Assembly: GCA_937900135.1 (NCBI GenBank)
Contig: CALCDJ010000045.1
Location: forward strand, 1-64,000
Reading direction: 5' to 3'
DNA: 64,000 bases
Source: an uncultured Blautia sp.
GTDB lineage: Bacteria; Bacillota; Clostridia; Lachnospirales; Lachnospiraceae
Part shown: positions 53,371 to 60,426 of the stretch, in pieces
Numbering within the stretch: position 1 is the stretch's first letter
Layout of the letters: every line of letters starts with the position of its first letter
Translations under genes and position numbers: made by a program
The notes under the pieces: generated by a model
What the model was told of the DNA's origin: nothing
The model's database searches: none
What the model saw: the letters and a program-made list of their open reading frames with translations, nothing else

Positions 53371-53447
53371 GCTCCGCAAGAATGCAGCCAGATGTATATG
53401 GAATAAGACAGCCAATGGCAGTCTGCATCTGACGCACAAAGCGGAGC
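53364..53447 (-). terminator. Structured 3' end of the cold-shock mRNA
   Basis: GCTCCGC at 53371-53377 pairs with GCGGAGC at 53441-53447, with an inner ATGCAG/CTGCAT stem (53382-53387 with 53423-53428). On the - strand the stem is followed by ATTTTTTATT, giving a terminator with an unusually large, branched stem-loop. Confidence 0.55.
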
Positions 53448-53519
53448 AAGTCCCTCAAAGAGAAAGGGATTTCGTGAATTATTCGACTAAAAACCTTCGG
53501 ATTACTATTTATAATAAAA

Positions 53520-53720
53520 TTATAATTTAGTAACGTTAGCAGCCTGCATGCCACGAGCGCCTTCAGTTAAGTCATAAGTTACTGCCTGACCTTCGTCCAG
53601 GGATTTGAAGCCTTCTCCGTTGATTGCAGAAAAGTGAACAAATACATCTGCTCCGTCTTCACCAGTAATAAATCCGTAACCTTTTTCTGCGTTGAACCAT
53701 TTTACAGTTCCCTTGTTCAT
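53520..53720 (-). CDS. Cold-shock protein (CSD family)
   Basis: 66 residues, a single cold-shock domain. RNP1 KGYGFITG and RNP2 VFVHFSAI bind single-stranded RNA/DNA; GTVKWFNAEKGYGFI is the standard start. TGGAGG precedes the ATG. It is preceded by a long structured leader (53721-53849), as in cold-induced csp genes. Confidence 0.97.
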   Translation of the reverse strand: MNKGTVKWFNAEKGYGFITGEDGADVFVHFSAINGEGFKSLDEGQAVTYDLTEGARGMQAANVTKL

Positions 53721-53769
53721 GATGTTACCTCCATAAAAAATAAAAGTTAAAAAGCTATCCAGCGATAAA

Positions 53770-53827
53770 AAATCACCAGATTTTACAGATTATATCCTAA
53801 TATATAATCTCTAAAAACTAGTGATTT
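53770..53827 (-). other. Long hairpin in the cold-shock gene leader
   Basis: AAATCACCAG at 53770-53779 pairs with CTAGTGATTT at 53818-53827 (one G-U), and AGATTATAT at 53787-53795 with ATATAATCT at 53802-53810, all between the promoter and the ribosome site of the csp gene. Such a hairpin can refold with temperature. The rest of 53721-54043 holds this leader, the csp promoter and the pyrC leader; no other gene is seen. Confidence 0.6.
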
Positions 53828-53855
53828 TATATTAAATGATCCATATACAATTCTG

Positions 53856-53884
53856 ATTATATCCCCTGACTTTCGAATTGTCAA
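53856..53884 (-). promoter_or_regulatory. Promoter of the cold-shock gene
   Basis: On the - strand TTGACA (53884-53879), 17-base spacer, TATAAT (53861-53856): full consensus. The transcript would carry a leader of ~130 bases. Confidence 0.9.
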
Positions 53885-54043
53885 GATTATTCTGAGACGA
53901 AAAAAAACTCTTTATTAAATGCCTCATTTCGTGTATTATGTATCTTAGGAGTATTATGGGAAGAGAAGAATATTTCCATAAGAAGAAGGAGCAGCAGATG
54001 AGAACAAAAAGCTGCCATAATAATCAGGAAGGAGCATATTCGT

Positions 54044-55342
54044 ATGGGTATTCTGATTCGAGGAGGCCGTATTGTGGATGCGGCAACGAACACAGATAAA
54101 ATTGCAGACATTTACCTGGAAGATGGGAAAATCGCATGTATAGGTGAAAAACTGGAGAAGAAGGAGAAAACGGACCGTCTGATCGACGCAAAAGGATGCG
54201 TGGTTATGCCGGGACTGATTGATCTCCATGTTCACTTAAGAGATCCGGGACAGGAATATAAAGAAGATATTATCACCGGTTCCAAGGCAGCAGCCAGAGG
54301 TGGGGTAACCACTGTGGTAGCTATGCCGAATACCATGCCGGTCATTGACAGCCCGGATCGTGTGAGCTATGTGCATAATAAGGCGGCGCAGCTTTCCAAG
54401 ATCCATGTACTCCAGTCCGGTGCAATTACCAGAGGAGAAAAAGGAGAGGTGCTGGCAGATATTGAGGGAATGGCCAAAGCGGGAATTCCAGGTCTTTCCG
54501 AGGATGGCAAGTCAGTGATGAACAGCAGAGTTTACAAAAAGGCCATGGAAATCGCTGCCGCACATCATCTGCCTGTTTTTGCCCATTGTGAGGATATTGA
54601 TCTTCGGGGAAAAGGCTGTATGAACGAAGACGAAAATGCAGTGCGCCTGGGACTTCCGGGAATCTGCAATGCCACAGAGGATACCATTGCAGCCAGGGAT
54701 ATTCTTCTGGCAAGCGAAACAGGAGTACACCTCCATCTCTGCCATTGTTCCACAGCAGGCGTGGCTAAGATGATGGAAGTTGTACAGGAAGCAGGCATGG
54801 GAGAGCAGATCACCGCAGAAGTATGCCCCCATCACTTTATCCTGACTTCCGATGACATTGAAAGAGACGATCCCAATTACAAGATGAATCCGCCCCTTCG
54901 CACAAAGAAAGATGTGGAAGCATTAAGGGCAGGCCTGAAAAGCGGTGCGTTTAAGGTGATCAGCACAGATCATGCGCCTCATGGAGCTAAGGATAAGGTG
55001 GGTTCCATGCGCAACGCAGCTTTTGGAATCGTAGGATTGGAAACCAGCCTTGCACTTACCTATACAGAACTGGTGGAAAAAGGTGTGATCACACTGATGG
55101 AGATGGTGGAAAAGATGAGCTGGAATCCGGCACAGATTCTGGGAATTGATGCAGGAACCATTCAGGAAGGACATCCGGCAGATGTGATTGTGGTGGATCT
55201 GGATACCGAGTATCAGATCGACAAAAATCAGTTTGCATCCAAGGGACGGAATACACCGTTTGACGGATGGAAGGTAAAAGGAAAGGTTCTTTATACGATC
55301 TGCGATGGAAAAATCGCGTATGAGGAACTGAAACAGGCATAA
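54044..55342 (+). CDS. pyrC: Dihydroorotase
   Basis: 432 residues, class I (type with metal centre). Closes carbamoyl aspartate to dihydroorotate. DLHVHLRDPGQEYKEDI has the HxH site and substrate Arg; HCED, HLCHCS and STDHAPH supply the other ligands. AAGGAGC precedes the ATG. Opens the pyrimidine operon; no PyrR-type attenuator hairpin is evident upstream. Confidence 0.96.
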   Translation: MGILIRGGRIVDAATNTDKIADIYLEDGKIACIGEKLEKKEKTDRLIDAKGCVVMPGLIDLHVHLRDPGQEYKEDIITGSKAAARGGVTTVVAMPNTMPVIDSPDRVSYVHNKAAQLSKIHVLQSGAITRGEKGEVLADIEGMAKAGIPGLSEDGKSVMNSRVYKKAMEIAAAHHLPVFAHCEDIDLRGKGCMNEDENAVRLGLPGICNATEDTIAARDILLASETGVHLHLCHCSTAGVAKMMEVVQEAGMGEQITAEVCPHHFILTSDDIERDDPNYKMNPPLRTKKDVEALRAGLKSGAFKVISTDHAPHGAKDKVGSMRNAAFGIVGLETSLALTYTELVEKGVITLMEMVEKMSWNPAQILGIDAGTIQEGHPADVIVVDLDTEYQIDKNQFASKGRNTPFDGWKVKGKVLYTICDGKIAYEELKQA

Positions 55343-55409
55343 GGAAACCAGTCTGTCACAGAGAAAACGTGGCAGAGTATAAATATAAACCATACAGGAG
55401 GAAACAAAC

Positions 55410-56336
55410 ATGATCAACAAACTCATTGAGAAAATTCAGAAGACAAATGCACCCATCGTGGTAGGACTGGATCCAATGCTCAATTATATTCCGAAACATA
55501 TCCAGGAAAAAGCATTTGCAGAATATGGAGAAACTCTGGAAGGAGCAGCAGAGGCAATCTGGCAGTTTAATAAAGGAATCGTGGATGCTACATACGATCT
55601 GATCCCTGCAGTGAAGCCACAGATCGCTATGTATGAGCAGTTTGGAATTCCAGGTATGATCGCCTACAAAAAGACCGTTGATTATTGTAAAGAAAAAGAT
55701 CTGGTGGTGATCGGAGATATCAAACGTGGAGATATTGGCTCCACCTCCGCTGCCTATGCAGTAGGCCATCTTGGCAAGGTTCAGGTGGGAAGCCAGAAAT
55801 TTGCCGGATTTAATGAAGATTTTGCCACAGTCAATCCATATCTTGGCTCTGATGGTGTGAAGCCTTTCATCGATGTGTGTAAGGAAGAAAACAAAGGTCT
55901 CTTCATTCTGGTTAAGACCTCTAATCCATCCAGCGGAGAATTCCAGGATCGCATCATTGACGGCCGTCCGCTCTATGAATGGGTAGGAGAAAAGGTTGCC
56001 AGCTGGGGCGAGGAACATATGGGTGACAAATACAGTTACATCGGCGCTGTAGTAGGAGCTACTTATCCGGAAATGGGCAAGGTGCTCAGAAAACTGATGC
56101 CGAAAACCTTTATTCTGGTTCCTGGTTATGGAGCGCAGGGAGGAAAGGGCGCTGATCTGGTACATTTCTTCAATGAAGATGGATTAGGAGCCATTGTCAA
56201 TTCCTCCAGAGGTATTATTGCTGCTTACAAACAGGAAAAATATGCTTCTATTGGAGAATTAAACTATGCAGATGCGTCCCGCCAGGCAGTAGAAGATATG
56301 ATCGCAGATATCAGCGGCGCACTTTCTGCACGCTAA
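55410..56336 (+). CDS. pyrF: Orotidine 5'-phosphate decarboxylase
   Basis: 308 residues, the longer type 2 form. Motifs: IVVGLDPML, AVKPQIAMYEQFG, VVIGDIKRGDIGSTSAAYA with the catalytic Asp-Lys-Asp set, and VPGYGAQGGK. GGAGG 9 bases before ATG. The 67-bp gap from pyrC shows no terminator. Confidence 0.96.
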   Translation: MINKLIEKIQKTNAPIVVGLDPMLNYIPKHIQEKAFAEYGETLEGAAEAIWQFNKGIVDATYDLIPAVKPQIAMYEQFGIPGMIAYKKTVDYCKEKDLVVIGDIKRGDIGSTSAAYAVGHLGKVQVGSQKFAGFNEDFATVNPYLGSDGVKPFIDVCKEENKGLFILVKTSNPSSGEFQDRIIDGRPLYEWVGEKVASWGEEHMGDKYSYIGAVVGATYPEMGKVLRKLMPKTFILVPGYGAQGGKGADLVHFFNEDGLGAIVNSSRGIIAAYKQEKYASIGELNYADASRQAVEDMIADISGALSAR

Positions 56337-56346
56337 GGAGGAACTT

Positions 56347-57129
56347 ATGAGTGAAAAGGCAAAAGAAAGCTGCAGCATTGTAAGCCAGGAATGTATTGGT
56401 ACAGATATCTACAGTATGTGGCTTGAGACAAAGACCATTGCACAGAGCGCAAAACCGGGACAGTTTCTTTCTCTTTACAGCAAAGATGGAAGCAAGCTTC
56501 TTCCCCGTCCCATCAGCATCTGTGAAATAGATAAAGAAAAAAACAGGATTCGTCTGGTATACCGGGTTACCGGAAAAAATACCGGAACAGAAGAATTTTC
56601 CCGTCTTCATGCCGGAATTCCGGTGGAAGCGATGGGACCTCTTGGAAACGGCTTCCCACTGGAAGAAGGAAACGGAAAACGAATCTTTCTGATTGGCGGA
56701 GGAATTGGGATTCCGCCCATGCTGGAAACTGCCAAACAGTTACAGGCTGAAAAACAGATTATTTTGGGATATCGGGACGAACTGTTTCTGAATCAGGAAT
56801 TTGAACAATATGGAGACGTGTATCTGGCAACAGAAGATGGAAGTGCCGGAACAAAAGGAAATGTACTGGATGCAATCCGGGAACATCACCTTCAGGCAGA
56901 TATGATTTTTGCCTGCGGACCCACGCCTATGCTTCGCGCGTTAAAGGCATATGCACAGGAGCAGGGAATTGTCTGCTATATTTCCATGGAAGAACGTATG
57001 GCCTGCGGCATTGGCGCCTGCTTAGGCTGTGTATGCCAGTCCAAAGAGGTAGATGGGCATTCTCATGTACACAACAAACGAATCTGTAAAGATGGTCCGG
57101 TATTCTTAAGTACGGAGGTGGAGTTATGA
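56347..57129 (+). CDS. pyrK: Dihydroorotate dehydrogenase electron transfer subunit
   Basis: 260 residues. Carries FAD and a 2Fe-2S cluster and passes electrons from dihydroorotate to NAD+. FAD-binding RPISICEID, NAD-binding LIGGGIGIPPMLETAKQL, and C-terminal cluster cysteines in MACGIGACLGCVC with a last Cys in KRICKDGPVF. Overlaps pyrD by 4 bp. Confidence 0.95.
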   Translation: MSEKAKESCSIVSQECIGTDIYSMWLETKTIAQSAKPGQFLSLYSKDGSKLLPRPISICEIDKEKNRIRLVYRVTGKNTGTEEFSRLHAGIPVEAMGPLGNGFPLEEGNGKRIFLIGGGIGIPPMLETAKQLQAEKQIILGYRDELFLNQEFEQYGDVYLATEDGSAGTKGNVLDAIREHHLQADMIFACGPTPMLRALKAYAQEQGIVCYISMEERMACGIGACLGCVCQSKEVDGHSHVHNKRICKDGPVFLSTEVEL

Positions 57130-58031
57130 GTAAGCTCGGAGTAACCCTTGCAGGCGTGGAACTGAAAAATCCGGTAATGACTGCTTCCGGTACCTTCGGC
57201 TCCGGCGAAGAGTACAGTGAATTTGTAGATCTGAACAAGTTGGGTGCGGTGGTGACAAAGGGGGTTGCCAATGTGCCATGGCCAGGTAATCCCACTCCTC
57301 GTATTGCAGAGACCAGTTCCGGTATGCTCAATGCCATTGGCCTGCAAAATCCCGGGATTGATGTATTCTGCGAAAGAGATATTCCTTTTTTGAAGAAATA
57401 TGACACAAAGATCATAGTGAACGTCTGTGGAAAAAGCACTGAGGATTACTGTGAGGTGGTAGAACGTCTGGGAGAGGAGCCGGTAGATCTTCTGGAGATC
57501 AATGTATCCTGCCCCAATGTAAAGGAAGGCGGCATTGCCTTTGGTCAGGACCCCAGGGCGCTGGAGGCCATCACAAAAGAAGTGAAGAAATACGCAAAAC
57601 AGCCGATCATTATGAAATTAAGTCCCAATGTCACAGACATTACAGAAATGGCCCGGGCAGCAGAAGCCGGCGGTGCAGACGTATTGTCTCTGATCAATAC
57701 ACTGACAGGGATGAAGATTGATATTCATCGACGTACCTTTGCTCTGGCAAACAAAACCGGTGGTATGTCCGGTCCGGCAGTAAAGCCGGTGGCTGTCCGT
57801 ATGGTATATCAGGTGGCTAACGCAGTAAAACTTCCAATTATCGGTATGGGCGGAATTGCTACAGCAGAGGACGCGCTGGAGTTTATTCTGGCAGGCGCCA
57901 CCGCAGTATCTGTGGGAACTGCCAATTTCTTTAACCCATATGCCACAGAAGAAGTGGTGAAGGGACTCGAGGAATATATGGACCGATATCAGGTGAAAGA
58001 GATTCAGGAGCTCATTGGAGCTGTTAAATAA
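57126..58031 (+). CDS. pyrD: Dihydroorotate dehydrogenase B, catalytic subunit
   Basis: 301 residues, type 1B. FMN sheath GVTLAGVELKNPVMTASGTFG, KLGAVVTKGV, NAIGLQNPG, catalytic Cys in EINVSCPNVK, and IIGMGGIATAEDALEFILAGATAVSVGTANF. Works with pyrK, whose stop it overlaps by 4 bp, as an NAD-linked heterotetramer. Confidence 0.97.
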   Translation: MSKLGVTLAGVELKNPVMTASGTFGSGEEYSEFVDLNKLGAVVTKGVANVPWPGNPTPRIAETSSGMLNAIGLQNPGIDVFCERDIPFLKKYDTKIIVNVCGKSTEDYCEVVERLGEEPVDLLEINVSCPNVKEGGIAFGQDPRALEAITKEVKKYAKQPIIMKLSPNVTDITEMARAAEAGGADVLSLINTLTGMKIDIHRRTFALANKTGGMSGPAVKPVAVRMVYQVANAVKLPIIGMGGIATAEDALEFILAGATAVSVGTANFFNPYATEEVVKGLEEYMDRYQVKEIQELIGAVK

Positions 58032-58045
58032 TGGAGGAAAGAAAA

Positions 58046-58726
58046 ATGGAAGCATATAAACAGGAATTTATTGAATTTATGGTGGAAAGCAACGTGCTGA
58101 AATTTGGAGAGTTTACTCTGAAAAGCGGAAGAAAATCTCCATTCTTTATGAATGCCGGCGCTTATGTAACCGGTTCTCAGTTAAAACGTCTGGGAGAATA
58201 TTACGCTAAGGCCATCCATGACAAGTATGGCGATGATTTTGATGTGCTGTTTGGACCGGCTTACAAGGGAATCCCCATCAGTGTAGTTACAGCGATTGCG
58301 TACAGTGAGCTTTACGGAAAAGAAGTTCGTTATTGTTCCGACCGTAAAGAAGAAAAAGACCATGGCGCAGATAAGGGAAGCTTTCTTGGAAGTAAATTAC
58401 AGGATGGCGATCGTGTGGTAATGATCGAGGATGTAACTACCTCCGGAAAATCCATGGAGGAGACAGTTCCCAAGGTAAAGGGCGCTGCTGATGTAACCAT
58501 CGTGGGACTTATGGTTTCTTTAAATCGTATGGAAGTAGGGAAAGGCGGAGAGAAGAGCGCTCTGGAAGAAGTGCGTGACACCTACGGCTTTGAGACCAAT
58601 GCCATTGTGACTATGGAAGAAGTGGTGGAGCATCTTTATAATAAAGAATGCGGCGGCAAAGTTGTTATTGATGATGAAATCAAAAAAGCCATTGATGCAT
58701 ATTATGAGCAGTATGGTGTAAAATAA
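58046..58726 (+). CDS. pyrE: Orotate phosphoribosyltransferase
   Basis: 226 residues from ATG 58046 (GGAGG 8 bases before; the ATG at 58031 overlaps pyrD but lacks a site). PRPP-binding VVMIEDVTTSGKSMEE, with a flexible loop Lys in YCSDRKEEKDHG, and FGEFTLKSGRKSPFFMNAG. Ends the pyrimidine operon. Confidence 0.96.
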   Translation: MEAYKQEFIEFMVESNVLKFGEFTLKSGRKSPFFMNAGAYVTGSQLKRLGEYYAKAIHDKYGDDFDVLFGPAYKGIPISVVTAIAYSELYGKEVRYCSDRKEEKDHGADKGSFLGSKLQDGDRVVMIEDVTTSGKSMEETVPKVKGAADVTIVGLMVSLNRMEVGKGGEKSALEEVRDTYGFETNAIVTMEEVVEHLYNKECGGKVVIDDEIKKAIDAYYEQYGVK

Positions 58727-58789
58727 CAGACGAAGAAAACTGCCGCAATGGAAGCGATAACATGTACCGGACCGTTAGGAGGGATTCTG

Positions 58790-58942
58790 TTGAACGAAAA
58801 AATCTATAAGACCATGTCACGCTGCGGGGCACTGAACCTTGCAGTTGGCATTACAGTGCTGGTGACAGGAGTTGCTGCCGGAATTCTCATGATCTTAGGC
58901 GGAGCAAGACTTCTGAAACGCAAATCAGATATTTTGATATAA
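58790..58942 (+). CDS. Small two-helix membrane protein after pyrE
   Basis: 50 residues from TTG 58790 with TAGGAGGG 6 bases before. EKIYKTMSRCGALNLAVGITVLVTGVAAGILMILGGARLLKRKSDI: one or two short hydrophobic helices. A family of such proteins is common in Lachnospiraceae; function unknown. Confidence 0.6.
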   Translation: MNEKIYKTMSRCGALNLAVGITVLVTGVAAGILMILGGARLLKRKSDILI

Positions 58943-58949
58943 GGACCGG

Positions 58950-58983
58950 TCGGAAAGCCACAGGAATTACCTGTGGCTTTCCG
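58950..58983 (+). terminator. Hairpin after the small membrane protein
   Basis: GGAAAGCCACAGG-AATTA-CCTGTGGCTTTCC, a perfect 13-bp stem; T-run weak (GTTTTGG further on). Confidence 0.6.
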
Positions 58984-59007
58984 GGACGTTTTGGATAGGG
59001 GAGAAAT

Positions 59008-59481
59008 TTGAAGAACGAAACAAAACATATCATAAAACGAACAGGGGTGGTCCTTTTTCTGCTCTATGTTTTTCTGCTGATGTATCTTCTGTTTTTTTCA
59101 GAGGAATACGGACGTGTGGCAGAGGCAGAGCGGGCATACCGCTATAATCTGGTTCCTTTTGTAGAAATCCGAAGATTTTGGATGTATCGGGAACAACTGG
59201 GAGGAATGGCTCTTTTTCTGAACCTTTTTGGGAATGTTTTGGGCTTCCTTCCCTTTGGATTTATTCTTCCTGTGATTTTCAGAGGAATGAGAAATGGATT
59301 TTTGATCGGGCTTTCCGGGTTTGCTGTAAGTCTCAGTGTGGAAATCATACAGCTTGTGACAAAGGTGGGATGCTTTGATGTGGATGATCTGATTCTGAAC
59401 ACAATGGGGGCAGTTCTTGGGTATCTGGGTTTTGCTTTCTGTGATTACATTAGGAGAAACTATTATGGCAAAAAGATATAG
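59008..59481 (+). CDS. VanZ family membrane protein
   Basis: 157 residues, TTG start with GGGGAGAAA before. Membrane helices include VVLFLLYVFLLMYLLFF, GNVLGFLPFGFILP and VSLSVEIIQLVTKVGCFDVDDLILNTMGAVLGYLGF. NLVPFVEIRRF before the second helix and the FDVDDLILNTMGAVLGY stretch identify the VanZ fold; the family includes teicoplanin-resistance VanZ but is mostly of unknown role. Overlaps the next gene by 17 bp. Confidence 0.88.
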   Translation: MKNETKHIIKRTGVVLFLLYVFLLMYLLFFSEEYGRVAEAERAYRYNLVPFVEIRRFWMYREQLGGMALFLNLFGNVLGFLPFGFILPVIFRGMRNGFLIGLSGFAVSLSVEIIQLVTKVGCFDVDDLILNTMGAVLGYLGFAFCDYIRRNYYGKKI

Positions 59482-59779
59482 ATATGCATTTACAAAGAAG
59501 AAAGAAGCCAGAAAGGGGAAATGGTCAGTGGGGCTGGCCATCGCCTCTTTCTGCCTGTTTGTGGTATCGGTACTGACTTCCTTTTTTCTGGAGGGCAAGT
59601 ATGGCTTTGTTGTGGGGGGGATCTGCCTGTTTGCCACAATGCTTTCTGTTTATGGCTTTATTGTAGGACTTTTGAGTTTTTCGGAGGAAAAGCGGGCGCA
59701 TCGCACCAGTATGATTGGTTCCTTTCTCAATGGAATCCTGATGGTGGGATGGCTGGGCTTTTTTTTGATGGGAGTGTAG
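59465..59779 (+). CDS. Small membrane protein (DUF6142-like)
   Basis: 104 residues from ATG 59465 (TAGGAG 9 bases before). Short basic N-terminus (KRYRYAFTKKKEARKG) then three hydrophobic helices (SVGLAIASFCLFVVSVLTSFF, GGICLFATMLSVYGFIVGLL and FLNGILMVGWLGFFLM). I liken it to DUF6142 from memory of its start; function unknown. Confidence 0.6.
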   Translation: MAKRYRYAFTKKKEARKGKWSVGLAIASFCLFVVSVLTSFFLEGKYGFVVGGICLFATMLSVYGFIVGLLSFSEEKRAHRTSMIGSFLNGILMVGWLGFFLMGV

Positions 59780-59782
59780 GAT

Positions 59783-60373
59783 ATGGAACGATTGGAACAA
59801 CAACTGAATTTTATTGTAGAAGTAGACAAAGTAAAGAACATCATTCGCCAGACTTACCTTTCTGATGGAAAAAGAAAAGAGAATGATGCAGAACATTCCT
59901 GGCATCTGGCTCTGATGGCTGTACTTTTGAAGGAGTATGCAGCGCAGGAAGTGGATCTTGCCAGGGTGGTGCCAATGGTATTGGTTCACGATCTGGTGGA
60001 AATAGATGCAGGAGATACCTATGCATATGACGAGAAGGCTGCCATGGATAAAGAAATCCGGGAGAAAAAAGCAGCCAATCGGATTTTTGGCCTGCTGCCG
60101 GAAGAGCAGGGGACATATTTCCGTTCCCTTTGGGACGAGTTTGAGGCCTATGAGACTCCAGAGGCAAAATTTGCACATGTACTGGATAATTTTCAGCCTC
60201 TTCTTCTGAATCATGTGTCTGACGGAAAAAGCTGGACAGAGCATGGAGTGAAAAAAAGCCAGATTTATAAGCGGAACAGCCGTGTGGCAGAGAGTGCCCC
60301 AAAAATCTGGGAGTATATGCAGGAACTCATTGAACTCCATATACAAAAGGGGCATGTGATTGACGATATGTAA
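59783..60373 (+). CDS. HD domain hydrolase, YfbR/HDDC2-like
   Basis: 196 residues. Metal-binding H...HD...D: NDAEHSWHLALMA, MVLVHDLVEIDAGDT and a distal Asp in HVLDNFQPLL. This is the arrangement of 5'-deoxynucleotidases such as YfbR/HDDC2, which remove phosphate from dNMPs. Substrate not certain. Starts 3 bp after the previous gene. Confidence 0.88.
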   Translation: MERLEQQLNFIVEVDKVKNIIRQTYLSDGKRKENDAEHSWHLALMAVLLKEYAAQEVDLARVVPMVLVHDLVEIDAGDTYAYDEKAAMDKEIREKKAANRIFGLLPEEQGTYFRSLWDEFEAYETPEAKFAHVLDNFQPLLLNHVSDGKSWTEHGVKKSQIYKRNSRVAESAPKIWEYMQELIELHIQKGHVIDDM

Positions 60374-60426
60374 AACAAAATATAAAATCCGGCAAAAAGG
60401 CCGGTCAAAGAAAAGGAGAGGAAACA

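Noticed and set aside
53885..54043. PyrR or uracil attenuator before pyrC
   Set aside because: No antiterminator/terminator pair could be traced in the gap; regulation of the pyr operon remains open.
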